The notes under the pieces are model-generated. The model did not search any database. It was given only the letters and a program-made list of their open reading frames with translations, and was not told the DNA's origin. Of a stretch of 64,000 nt of DNA, positions 54,838 through 63,555 are shown in pieces (position 1 is the first letter of the stretch; each line of letters starts with the position of its first letter). The stretch is from GYS-P2D sp964522505 (lineage in GTDB: Bacteria > Bacteroidota > Bacteroidia > Chitinophagales > Saprospiraceae). The translations under genes and the position numbers were made by a program. Where the stretch lies: positions 1-64,000 of the forward strand of contig CAZFWJ010000004.1 in the NCBI GenBank assembly GCA_964522505.1, in the 5' to 3' direction.

Positions 54838-55571
54838 TGGGTAAGATGATCTACAAGGAACTGAATGTGATCCTGTCCAGCTATACAGGATTGATTGCGA
54901 TACTGGCTTTCTATAGTATCGTGACGTTGTTTTTGTGGATTCTGCCTGGTCAGACCTATCTTGATTATGGGTATGCAGATCCAGATATATTCTTTCAGAT
55001 GAGCTCATTCGTATTGCTCTTTATACTGCCATTACTGAGCGTTGGATTCTTTAGTCAAGAATTTAAGAATGGCACCATCGATACTTTACGGGTTTTGCCC
55101 ACTTCAATGTGGTTGATCACCTTGGCTAAATTCTGGGCTGCGCTATTGTTTGCTCTTGTGGTTCTCTTGCTGAGCTTTCCTGTTCTGACCGTCTTGAATA
55201 GCATAGTTCCTGACGTGCCCCTGGATTATCAAGCGCTATTGGGTTCCTACATAGGGTTGTTCTTGCTCTGTGCGTGCTACATTGCCATATCCTTGTTTTG
55301 CTCAGTGATCACGCAAGAGATAGCTATTTCTGTAATTCTCGCTGTGGTCTTAGGATTCTTCTTCTTTTATGGATTTGATTATATCGCTGAGCTATTAGGC
55401 GTTGATGATGCGATGGCCTATGGCATCAGGTCCTTAGGATTTTCAGCAAGATCCGAGACCTTGAGCAAAGGTATTGTTGAGCTCTCGACAGTAGTATACC
55501 TAGCTTCTGTGTGTGTATTCTTTCTCGCTTGCACGTCGTTTTTCTTAGAACGTAAACTCAAGAGCTTATGA
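54837..55571 (+). CDS. gldF: gliding-associated ABC transporter permease GldF
   Basis: 244 residues with six membrane helices (about 12-33, 52-75, 95-125, 130-160, 165-185, 215-237). GFFSQEFKNGTIDTLRVLPTS and LAKFWAALLFALVVLLLSFPV match the ABC-2 permease pattern. The gene starts within the last base of the gldA stop and overlaps gldG by 4 bases (ATGA), so the three are translationally coupled. It is the membrane subunit of the GldAFG transporter. Confidence 0.92.
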   Translation: MGKMIYKELNVILSSYTGLIAILAFYSIVTLFLWILPGQTYLDYGYADPDIFFQMSSFVLLFILPLLSVGFFSQEFKNGTIDTLRVLPTSMWLITLAKFWAALLFALVVLLLSFPVLTVLNSIVPDVPLDYQALLGSYIGLFLLCACYIAISLFCSVITQEIAISVILAVVLGFFFFYGFDYIAELLGVDDAMAYGIRSLGFSARSETLSKGIVELSTVVYLASVCVFFLACTSFFLERKLKSL

Positions 55572-57238
55572 AGACGCTTAAGAGTTTATCCGCACTTATT
55601 GCAGTCCTTTTGATTGTTAATGTCATTGTTAATCAATTGGATATTCAGTTTGACTTAACTTCAGATCATAAATACTCGCTGGATGATCAATCAATAGATC
55701 GGATTGTAGACATAGATGAACCCGTATTAATCAATGTTTTTCTGCACGGTGATATTCCGATTCAGTTTAAGAAGTATCGAGATTATATCGAGCAATTGCT
55801 GCGCAATATTAGATCTACAAATAGCAGTGTAGCCATACAGTATGTCGATCCATCATCAGGGACCGCTGAGGAGAGGCAGGACCTCTCACAGTATTTCAGA
55901 TCCTACGGAGTATCACCCATATCCCGAAGAGTATCATCTAAAGATGAGCTCTCCCAAAGCTTACTCTACCCTTATATCTCGGTCACTACTGATCGCAGAA
56001 CAGTGTTCATTGATTTATTGGGAGACAAGAAACCTAACCAGTCCGAGCAAGAGGCTATTTATCAATCAGAGATAGGATTAGAACAGAAAATCGTCAAAGC
56101 GCTCAGAGACATTACTATGGGCGGTAATGGGCTTGTTGGTGTCCTAGGAGATCAACATGAAATACTTGCAGCAGGATTTAATAATACACGAGGAAAACTT
56201 GGTAATTACTTTTTTATCCCGATGTCTCCTGATGTCATGATCAGAAATGTTGATTCTCTTGAGGCACTTGTAGTGATTCAAAATACAGAGGCTGTTAATC
56301 GACCATTGCAGCTGTCTATAGATCAGGCCGTCATGAGATCCATACCTGTCCTATGGATGATCGACAAGTACGAGATATCTATCGACTCGATTGGCATCAA
56401 TGGACAATATCCTGCCACACCCCGCCAACTCCCTGTAGAAGATCAATTGTTCAAATATGGAGTGCGCATGGATCCAGATTTGGTTCAAGACTTACATTGT
56501 AGCTCTATTCCTCAAGTGGTTGGGACCCAAGGAGGGCAGTCTAAACAGATTGATATTGACTATCCACATCATCCAATTCTAACACCTGCCCAAGGTGATG
56601 TAAGTTTAGGTCAAGAAGGTGTTGCAAGCTATTTTGCCACGACGATTTCTGCCATCGAGGGTAAGCCAGGACTTAAGACTACCTCTTTACTCAGCAGCTC
56701 AGCACAAAGTAAATACACCCAAGACCTGAGCATTTTAATGTTTGATCAACTGAGGATAAAGCCAGATGTCACTCAGTTTAGTGGTCCAGCTCGTAGTGTA
56801 GCTACGATGATTACAGGAACTCAGGCCTCTTACTTCAATAACAGATTATCAGAAGAAGATCGGCAATATCTGAATGTTCACCAGACAATCTTTCAGGATC
56901 AAGTTGATCAGTCTAATCAGATAGTCATAGGAGATGTCCAATTTGCTATTCCAGGAGTTTCTCCAGATGGATCACTATATCCATTAGGGTATAACAAATG
57001 GAATCGCCAGATCTATACTGGAACGGCTACTTTCTTGGCATCGTGTTTTGAACTTATGATACATGGCGATGAGCTACTGAGCAACCAGAAAAGCTTGAAC
57101 TCTGCCAGAATTATCGATCCAAAGGTCTATGCTGATCAAAAAAGTGGAAACTTGCTTCTTATGATGGGGGTTCCGATAGGAGTGATGGTCTTGTTAACTA
57201 TCTTGTGGAACTGGTATCGTAAAAGAAGATATGCGTAG
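55568..57238 (+). CDS. gldG: gliding-associated ABC transporter protein GldG
   Basis: 556 residues. An N-terminal membrane helix (about 6-22), then NQLDIQFDLTSDHKYSLDD, EPVLINVFLHGDIPIQFKKYRD and IEQLLRNIRST, a GldG-like periplasmic domain, and a C-terminal helix (about 531-550) with a basic tail. It is the non-ATPase auxiliary/substrate-binding subunit of the GldAFG transporter. Length and both helices fit GldG. The gene overlaps the next one by 8 bases. Confidence 0.93.
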   Translation: MKTLKSLSALIAVLLIVNVIVNQLDIQFDLTSDHKYSLDDQSIDRIVDIDEPVLINVFLHGDIPIQFKKYRDYIEQLLRNIRSTNSSVAIQYVDPSSGTAEERQDLSQYFRSYGVSPISRRVSSKDELSQSLLYPYISVTTDRRTVFIDLLGDKKPNQSEQEAIYQSEIGLEQKIVKALRDITMGGNGLVGVLGDQHEILAAGFNNTRGKLGNYFFIPMSPDVMIRNVDSLEALVVIQNTEAVNRPLQLSIDQAVMRSIPVLWMIDKYEISIDSIGINGQYPATPRQLPVEDQLFKYGVRMDPDLVQDLHCSSIPQVVGTQGGQSKQIDIDYPHHPILTPAQGDVSLGQEGVASYFATTISAIEGKPGLKTTSLLSSSAQSKYTQDLSILMFDQLRIKPDVTQFSGPARSVATMITGTQASYFNNRLSEEDRQYLNVHQTIFQDQVDQSNQIVIGDVQFAIPGVSPDGSLYPLGYNKWNRQIYTGTATFLASCFELMIHGDELLSNQKSLNSARIIDPKVYADQKSGNLLLMMGVPIGVMVLLTILWNWYRKRRYA

Positions 57239-58367
57239 ATTCTTAGTTTTAGTTGGGTTGATATTTCTGATGGGGATGTACTCTTTTGACAATATCGCAA
57301 AAGTAGAGTGGGGCTTTTTTGGTCATAGGTTGATCAATCGGACGGCGATCTATACACTGCCACCTGAGCTCTATGGATTCTACAAGCGACACATCAAGTA
57401 TATCGAATACGAGTCTATAGCACCTGATAAGAGACGATATGCAGCCAAGGGTGAAGCCGTACGTCATTATATAGATCTGGACAATTGGGATGACTACGAT
57501 CGCCTGATCAATCGAAGACATAGCGATGTCATCTTCGAATTTGCAGACATCAAGCTGCAACGTTCTAATAGGCGTGCTCGTCCAATTAAGATCACTCATG
57601 TAGACTCCATAGTTGTGGGATCCTTGGAGTCGCGAATCTATGAGCAGTTCACTGAGCGATGGGTAGAGATATTAGGTGAGGAATCTTTGAAAATAGACCT
57701 GCGAGAAGGGGAGGTGACTATTACGGATGTGTTTTCTGAGCATGGGATATTACCCTATAACCTTAGCTTTTACTTTTACAGATTAGAGGAGGCATTTCTG
57801 GATCGTAATATCAAGGATATCTTAAGATACAGCGCTGAGATAGGTCATTATATTTCGGACGCTCATGTACCACTTCACACTACTAAGAATTACAATGGTC
57901 AACTCACAGGTCAAGATGGCATCCATGCCTTCTGGGAATCACGCATACCAGAGCTTTTTGCTTTAGAGCAATATGATATGTTCGTAGACAAAGCTGAGTA
58001 TATCGTAAATATGGAGGAGTATTTCTGGTCTATCGTGCTCGACACACATTCACTCGTTGATGACGTGCTAGGGATTGAGAAGCGAATGTCGGAGACCTGG
58101 CCCAAGGATCGTCAATATTGCTACGATGAGAGAGGGGTGACGCTATCACGCCAGCCTTGTCCTGAGTATGCTGCGGCATATCAAGAGGCTATGCAAGATA
58201 TGGTTGAGACACAGATGCGCAAGTCTATCCATGCCTTAGGAAGCATATGGTATACCGCATGGGTTAATGGAGGGCAACCCGCATTGGAGGAATTTCAAAT
58301 AACCACATTAGTGGACGAAACTGAGCAGGCATCTGATGATCATGGATTGCGCAAGTCAGAGAAGTAA
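57231..58367 (+). CDS. S1/P1-nuclease-like zinc hydrolase (zinc-dependent phospholipase C family)
   Basis: 378 residues, exported (signal region about 1-24). It has the trinuclear-zinc ligand set of the S1/P1 nuclease/phospholipase C superfamily: an N-terminal Trp followed by GFFGHR (EWGFFGHRLINRTAIYTLP), then AEIGHYISDAHVPLHTTKNYNG (His, Asp, His) and GIHAFWE (His). The family cuts single-stranded nucleic acids or phospholipids; which applies here is unknown. It overlaps the gldG end by 8 bases and is followed by DUF368 after 2 bases, so it belongs to the gld/undecaprenyl gene string. Its presence in that string is a regular Bacteroidota feature, from memory. Confidence 0.8.
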   Translation: MRRFLVLVGLIFLMGMYSFDNIAKVEWGFFGHRLINRTAIYTLPPELYGFYKRHIKYIEYESIAPDKRRYAAKGEAVRHYIDLDNWDDYDRLINRRHSDVIFEFADIKLQRSNRRARPIKITHVDSIVVGSLESRIYEQFTERWVEILGEESLKIDLREGEVTITDVFSEHGILPYNLSFYFYRLEEAFLDRNIKDILRYSAEIGHYISDAHVPLHTTKNYNGQLTGQDGIHAFWESRIPELFALEQYDMFVDKAEYIVNMEEYFWSIVLDTHSLVDDVLGIEKRMSETWPKDRQYCYDERGVTLSRQPCPEYAAAYQEAMQDMVETQMRKSIHALGSIWYTAWVNGGQPALEEFQITTLVDETEQASDDHGLRKSEK

Positions 58368-58369
58368 AT

Positions 58370-59341
58370 ATGAAGAATAAAATTGCATTGGCCAGTAAGG
58401 GCGCCTTTATGGGAATTGCGGAGGCTATACCTGGCGTGTCAGGGGGAACTATAGCCTTTATCACTGGAATTTATCAGGAGTTGATCGAGACGATCAAATC
58501 GATTACCCCTGCCAACCTACGGCTGATTCTCTCTGATCGCAAGGCTTTCTGGCAAGCCATCAATGGTCAATTTTTGTTGACGATATTGATTGGAATGTTC
58601 GGAGGATTGGTCTTCGGGATATTAGTGATCTCACACTTGTTAGAAACTCAGAAAGAGATCTTATGGGGCTTCTTCTTTGGTTTAGTAATAGCCTCGGCGC
58701 TGTTTTTAGCTAAGGATGTGAAGTGGGATCTAAAGGCAATACTCTTCGCTATAGGAGGGGCATTGCTGTCTTACGTCATTACAGGTGTCGCTCCAGCTGA
58801 TGGTTCAGATAACTTATTTTATATCTTTTTTGCAGGATCAATAGCTGTGTCAGCATTGATGCTGCCGGGTATTTCTGGAAGTTTCATCCTATTGCTCTTC
58901 GGGCTATACCATATAGTGATCGGTTCTCTCAAGAGTGTCCTTAAGCTTGATTTTAGCACGGATCAACTCCTTATTGTAGTTACCATGACTGCAGGAGTTT
59001 TGGTCGGTCTATTTTCTTTTGCCAGGGTGCTTTCTTATTTATTTAAGAATTATGAGCAACCTACGATGGCTTGCTTAATCGGAGTTCTCGTGGGGTCGCT
59101 TAATAAGATCTGGCCTTGGAAACTAATTGAGACCGCCTATGATAAAGCTGCGGACAGAATTATTTCTATTGATGCGATTGCTTTACCTGATGTAGAAGAG
59201 TATAAAATCGTCAGTGAAATCAATCTGCTTCCAAGCCAATATGAGTTACATGGTGACCCGAAAATTTTATTGGTTTCATTAGCTGCGGTGACCGGATTGC
59301 TACTAATCAGTATGTTAGGTTATTTTGATCGGTCAGCTTAA
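58370..59341 (+). CDS. DUF368 polyprenyl-phosphate transporter
   Basis: 323 residues with about 9 helices. The DUF368 motifs are clear: GIAEAIPGVSGGTIAFITGIY (about 13-33) and LMLPGISGSFILLLFGLYH (about 162-180). Recent work on DUF368 (PopT) and DedA proteins identifies them as undecaprenyl-phosphate flippases that return the carrier lipid to the inner leaflet. It lies in the same string as uppP, so one transcript may encode both the phosphatase and the flippase of the carrier cycle. It is the last gene of the string. Confidence 0.9.
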   Translation: MKNKIALASKGAFMGIAEAIPGVSGGTIAFITGIYQELIETIKSITPANLRLILSDRKAFWQAINGQFLLTILIGMFGGLVFGILVISHLLETQKEILWGFFFGLVIASALFLAKDVKWDLKAILFAIGGALLSYVITGVAPADGSDNLFYIFFAGSIAVSALMLPGISGSFILLLFGLYHIVIGSLKSVLKLDFSTDQLLIVVTMTAGVLVGLFSFARVLSYLFKNYEQPTMACLIGVLVGSLNKIWPWKLIETAYDKAADRIISIDAIALPDVEEYKIVSEINLLPSQYELHGDPKILLVSLAAVTGLLLISMLGYFDRSA

Positions 59342-59387
59342 TCATATGACAGATAGACATTAGTTTACATATTCGATTATTATTTAA

Positions 59388-59395
59388 TATATTTG
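59388..59395 (+). promoter_or_regulatory. -7 promoter element for the PD40-SPOR gene
   Basis: TATATTTG exactly matches TAnnTTTG. A near -33 element TTTA (59364-59367) lies 20 bases upstream, the correct spacing. The start codon at 59462 gives a leader of about 60 bases. Confidence 0.6.
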
Positions 59396-59461
59396 CTGAA
59401 GGTGGATTGTAAGAAGTCGACTTAAATGGTGATTACGTAATTGATAAATAAATATTCGGAT

Positions 59462-61501
59462 ATGTTCATTCGATCCTTTTTTCTATTTCTCTTAATAGCT
59501 TGTTCATCGGTAGTATCAGCCCAATCAAGCGTAGCTAAGGCTGACAAATTGCTTCGATTAAAGGCCTTTGATCTTGCTGTTAAAAGTTATGAGTCCGTTA
59601 TCGCAGTTGAGCCTGAAAATGCATATGCATATGTGCAGCTTGCTGAAGCATATAGAATGATGAATAACCCGCTCGATGCACTCAAGGCATATGAGAAGGC
59701 ATTTCAGTATGGCGAAAACCTGGATGCTGAATATCAGCTCAACTATGCTCACACTCTTAAGAAAGTTGGTTTATACGGACAAGCTTCTTCGTGGTATGCA
59801 CTATACAGTGAAGTAAATGGTCCTCAGGCTGATTATTGGATAGAAAGCAACGAGAGCGCTAAACAGCTCCTTCAAGAGAAGACGAAATTTGATGTAATTG
59901 CCTATGAAGGTAATTCTGAAGAGTCTGATATTGGAGTATCATTCTTCAACGATAATGTGGTTTTTGCATCATTCAGAGAAGATTTAAAAAGAGCTAACGA
60001 CAAGAGAAATGAAAGCTATATTACTCGACGAGGTAATCAACTGTATATAGCAGCTAAAGAGCGTGTATCATCGGCAGATGATATCTCATTTTTACGACCA
60101 GATAACAAGGAACTGTTTAATCTTGGGCCATTGAGTTACTCACGAGATGGAAGAATGGTGGCATTTACACGTAATAACTTTACCAAGTCATCAAACTTTG
60201 TGTTCTCTGATGAGTCTGATATGAGCATCTACTTTGCCTTCACGGATGTTACTGGAGATTTTGGCGAGGTGAAGCCATTTCCATACAATGAGGTAGAGTA
60301 TAGCTATGCATTCCCCTCATTAGGATTTAGTGGAAGTGCATTGTACTTCTCATCTAACAGACCTGGCGGACAAGGAGGATTTGATATTTATGTATCCTAC
60401 TTAAGAGATGGAAAGTGGTCGATACCTGAAAACCTCGGCCCTGCAATAAACTCTCCAGGTAATGAGATTACACCATATTTTGATGGGGATCAATTGTACT
60501 TTGCATCAGACTATAAGCAGGGTTTAGGAGGTTATGACATATTCAGTTCAGAGGCCGTTGATGGAACTTGGGCTCAAGCAGAAAACATGGGCAAAGGAGT
60601 TAACTCTCCATCCGATGACTATTACTTAGTAGTCGATAACTCTACTGGGGCCTATTACTTCAGTTCAAATAGATTAGGAGGTCGCGGGAAAGATGATATT
60701 TATGTCGCCTATCCTATGAAAGAACAGTCACAAGAGTTGGCATTGCAGATTCCGCCGGCTGTTGATCTAGAAGAATTAGCAGCACAAAATCAGCCTACAA
60801 CGACGACTGTACCAGAGACAAATACAAATACAGCTGAGCCAGCTGTAGTAACCGTTAGTAATACTGAGACCGTAACATTTGCTGAAAGCACGTTCTCTTT
60901 AGATGGAGCAAAACTGACAGGGATTATCACTCCTGCATATGAAGCTCCAAATCAGAATGTGTTTTTCATTCAGTTAGCATCATTTAATCAATCTGAAGGA
61001 TCGATATCCAACTATGGTAATTTGTCGCAGTATGGCAGCCTATATAGATTCTTTAAGTCTAGTGCTGTCAAGATTAGATTGGGATACTTCCATAATCGTT
61101 CTGAGGCTGAGAACATCTTGCCACAGGTCAAACGAGCTGGTTATAGAGACGCATTCGTAACAGCTGATAACTTAAGTATATCAAACTTCGAATTACTAAA
61201 TAACACGAGTGGTTCAAGCTATAGCCCTAACAATGTTAATAACGCTCCTGTAACTGAGAGTCAGTATAAAGTAAAGTTGGGTACCTATGATGATCCACTG
61301 AAGTTTAATGTAGAGGCTATTCAGGATGTTGGGAGATTGGAGCAATGGACTAAAGGTCAATGGACAATATTCGTTATTGGTGGTTTCCCTTCAATCGAAG
61401 ATGCCAAAAGCGCCCAGATAAAAGCTCGGAATAGAGGTTGGACGGATGCAGAGTTAGTCATTGATGAAGGAGGAATACTTAGAAGAGTGACGACAAGATA
61501 A
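59462..61501 (+). CDS. TPR-PD40-SPOR envelope protein
   Basis: 679 residues from the ATG at 59462; a TTG seven codons upstream (59441) is the alternative start but would spoil the signal peptide. The order is: signal peptide (ending VSAQSS), TPR units (about 25-110: LAEAYRMMNNPLDALKAYEKA), a PD40 propeller (about 140-420: LYFSSNRPGGQGGFDIYVS, LYFASDYKQGLGGYDIFSS, YYFSSNRLGGRGKDDIYVA), a Thr-rich linker (about 435-470), and two SPOR-like domains (about 500-570 and 595-675). SPOR domains bind denuded peptidoglycan. It shares the TPR-PD40 layout of PorE-like proteins but swaps OmpA for SPOR. It ends at a strong terminator. Confidence 0.8.
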   Translation: MFIRSFFLFLLIACSSVVSAQSSVAKADKLLRLKAFDLAVKSYESVIAVEPENAYAYVQLAEAYRMMNNPLDALKAYEKAFQYGENLDAEYQLNYAHTLKKVGLYGQASSWYALYSEVNGPQADYWIESNESAKQLLQEKTKFDVIAYEGNSEESDIGVSFFNDNVVFASFREDLKRANDKRNESYITRRGNQLYIAAKERVSSADDISFLRPDNKELFNLGPLSYSRDGRMVAFTRNNFTKSSNFVFSDESDMSIYFAFTDVTGDFGEVKPFPYNEVEYSYAFPSLGFSGSALYFSSNRPGGQGGFDIYVSYLRDGKWSIPENLGPAINSPGNEITPYFDGDQLYFASDYKQGLGGYDIFSSEAVDGTWAQAENMGKGVNSPSDDYYLVVDNSTGAYYFSSNRLGGRGKDDIYVAYPMKEQSQELALQIPPAVDLEELAAQNQPTTTTVPETNTNTAEPAVVTVSNTETVTFAESTFSLDGAKLTGIITPAYEAPNQNVFFIQLASFNQSEGSISNYGNLSQYGSLYRFFKSSAVKIRLGYFHNRSEAENILPQVKRAGYRDAFVTADNLSISNFELLNNTSGSSYSPNNVNNAPVTESQYKVKLGTYDDPLKFNVEAIQDVGRLEQWTKGQWTIFVIGGFPSIEDAKSAQIKARNRGWTDAELVIDEGGILRRVTTR

Positions 61502-61530
61502 TAGTGTTTGATTATAAATAATATTGAAGT

Positions 61531-61566
61531 AAAAGGACTTGCAGCAATGCAGGTCCTTTTTTAAAT
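61531..61566 (+). terminator. rho-independent terminator, possibly bidirectional
   Basis: A 13-bp stem with one G-T wobble (AAAAGGACTTGCA / TGCAGGTCCTTTT) around loop GCAA, followed by TTAAATTT. It lies 29 bases past the PD40-SPOR stop. On the minus strand it also trails the convergent DinB gene and is preceded by A-rich sequence, so it may serve both. Confidence 0.85.
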
Positions 61567-61574
61567 TTAATGCA

Positions 61575-62066
61575 TCACTGCCCTCTGGAATAATATAATA
61601 TGTCCGTACTGGGTACTCCTTGCTTCATTCCAAGCTGCCTTGCCAGCGTGATCAATTGTCCTCGATGATAGGTGGAGTGATTCATACAATGGAATACCAT
61701 TAATTTTGGAAGCATCCTCCATTCTGTTCCATCCCATGTATGATAGCTTAACTCCTCATTAAAGAATGAGTCTTCTTGCTTATCGACAAAGTTCTCGAAG
61801 TCAGATGAGATCTTTACAATTGCAGAAAATACTTCTTTCGAGGAAGAAAAATCATCTGTTATCCGCTTGTTATTTCCTTTGTCCTGCAGCATGCGTGCCA
61901 GCCAACTACGTTCAGCACTAAGGATATGTAACGCCGTCTTCCGTATGGAGGGAAAACTATTTTCAATCTCTTGGGATAGTAATGCTTCTGACTTGTCCTC
62001 AAAAAAGTCGAGCATTTTCTTATTAGCCCAAGCATTGTATTGACAATAATAATGTAAGTCGTTCAT
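61575..62066 (-). CDS. DinB-family four-helix protein
   Basis: 163 residues. DinB/YfiT-type four-helix bundle with the three metal-binding His positions (ALHILSAERSWLARML and FHCMNHSTYHRGQLITLARQLG). Family members act as metal-dependent transferases or thiol-using enzymes (bacillithiol- or mycothiol-type), often of unknown substrate. At 163 residues it is of typical length. The 285-base gap on its 5' side up to the miaE stop is featureless to my eye. Confidence 0.85.
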   Translation of the reverse strand: MNDLHYYCQYNAWANKKMLDFFEDKSEALLSQEIENSFPSIRKTALHILSAERSWLARMLQDKGNNKRITDDFSSSKEVFSAIVKISSDFENFVDKQEDSFFNEELSYHTWDGTEWRMLPKLMVFHCMNHSTYHRGQLITLARQLGMKQGVPSTDILYYSRGQ

Positions 62067-62351
62067 GATTAGTATTGCTTCGATCTTGCTTCTCGCCGAG
62101 TGAGCGTAAAACTCCTTTTACATTGCTAATTCTACAGTTAGACTAAGCTGATACGTAACAGAAGTGCTAATTGTATCGCTTACTTCTCTTTGTATACGAT
62201 TTTTCTGATAATCATTGATTGCAGTGAACTGGCATCATCACTCCAAAACTGCTTTTCTGCGATCATAATTTTGCTATTTCTAACATTTACATTCTTCTTA
62301 ACTAAAGTGAAAAGCAGCTAACTGGAAGTCTAATGCAATTACTTCCAAAGT

Positions 62352-62960
62352 TCAATGCATCCTTGAACCATCAGGTGCCATTGACTTCATAATCAGCGCT
62401 TCATGTTCTAAGTATTCTGCCCATCGAGCATTGGTAAGCTCTTCTCCGCAGTAGTGCTTGGCGAGACTCAAGAACATCTTGTAATGGCCTGCCTCTGATA
62501 CCATAAATCCGTGATAGAACTCTTTTAGCTCAGGATCTTGTAAGTTGAGGGATAGTAATCTGAAGCGCTCGCAGCTTCGTGCTTCGATAAGTGCACAAGT
62601 GAGCAGTTTTTCTAATAATCGATCATCGTAGGTGCCTCCTTTCTTTTGAAACTTGAGGAGTTCATTGACGTAGAGATCTTTTCGCTGACGGCCGAGTTGC
62701 AGATTGCGCTTACGGAGTTCTGCAATAACCAGTCTGAAGTGACCCCATTCTTCTGTAACCACGGGCATTACTTCATCAACGAGCAAATCGAGCTCCGGAT
62801 ACATCGACACGAGGCTTATGCAAGTCGTAGCGGCCTTCTGTTCGCAATAGGCGTGATCTGTGAGTATATCTTCGAGAGACTTTTCAGTCATGTTGACCCA
62901 GCGAGGATCTGTAGGCAGTTCAAGTCCTAAGGTAGTCTTGGATTTTAGTTGTTCAGACAT
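62352..62960 (-). CDS. miaE: tRNA-(ms2io6A)-hydroxylase MiaE
   Basis: 202 residues. MiaE is a diiron monooxygenase that hydroxylates the isopentenyl group of ms2i6A37 in tRNA. The carboxylate/His ligand set is visible in DHAYCEQKAA, VTEEWGHFRLV, LIEARSCERFRLL and VSEAGHYKMFL, matching the four-helix ferritin-like bundle. Length is normal. It overlaps the start of the upstream exported-protein gene's 3' end by 16 bases, so they may be cotranscribed. Confidence 0.9.
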   Translation of the reverse strand: MSEQLKSKTTLGLELPTDPRWVNMTEKSLEDILTDHAYCEQKAATTCISLVSMYPELDLLVDEVMPVVTEEWGHFRLVIAELRKRNLQLGRQRKDLYVNELLKFQKKGGTYDDRLLEKLLTCALIEARSCERFRLLSLNLQDPELKEFYHGFMVSEAGHYKMFLSLAKHYCGEELTNARWAEYLEHEALIMKSMAPDGSRMH

Positions 62961-63499
62961 GAGAGCTGATTCTTAAGAAAATCAACCTCATAGACGGTAT
63001 ACTCTTCAAAACCAGAAGACCATTCTATGCCAACCTTATCTATCTCCTGTGAGCTAAGACGTTTTATACCGGATTTGTCAAGATTATAGCTGACCACATA
63101 GATGTTGACTTCTGGGTTATTAGTAAGTACTGGAAGACTACGTGCACGACTCAACAGTTCGATCTCACGACCATAGATAGTAGTAATGACTAGCTTAGAT
63201 TGTGTCTCAATGGAGCCATACATTTTAGCAGCATGAGCACTATACATATGGATGTTGAGATTGAGATATTGATTGGATTCTATCTTGCTAACCTGAGCGT
63301 CAACCGTCATGAGGTTTTGTGTCTTAAGCTCATTCTTAAGCTCTGGAGGAGAATAGGAAAAGAAGTATTCTGGTGCCAGCTCTTTTCTATAGAGTTTTGT
63401 CTTTACATCTATACCGTCATACAATGTGGTGCAGTCATAGGATATGTCGGATGAAGATGAATATGATAATAGTAGACTGAGAATTATATATATGATCAT
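62945..63499 (-). CDS. exported protein of unknown function
   Basis: 184 residues with a signal peptide (MIIYIILSLLLSYSSSS). No family recognised. The body has VDAQVSKIESNQYLNLNIHMYSAHAAKMYGSIE and VVITTIYG-like strands, suggesting a beta-rich, lipocalin- or calycin-like domain, but this is only an impression. Its last 16 bases overlap the miaE start, so it probably sits at the head of a two-gene transcript. It diverges from the S9 peptidase gene. Confidence 0.65.
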   Translation of the reverse strand: MIIYIILSLLLSYSSSSDISYDCTTLYDGIDVKTKLYRKELAPEYFFSYSPPELKNELKTQNLMTVDAQVSKIESNQYLNLNIHMYSAHAAKMYGSIETQSKLVITTIYGREIELLSRARSLPVLTNNPEVNIYVVSYNLDKSGIKRLSSQEIDKVGIEWSSGFEEYTVYEVDFLKNQLSCLNN

Positions 63500-63555
63500 A
63501 GACCTTGTTATCTTACTTTTGACTATAAATATACAAGTATTATAAAAAAATATAT

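Noticed and set aside
62266..62273. Plus-strand TAATTTTG promoter-like octamer
   Set aside because: No plus-strand gene follows within 1.2 kb, so it is likely a chance match.
62067..62351. 285-base gap between the DinB gene and miaE as a possible RNA gene
   Set aside because: No stable hairpin, tRNA-like fold or terminator could be found by eye.
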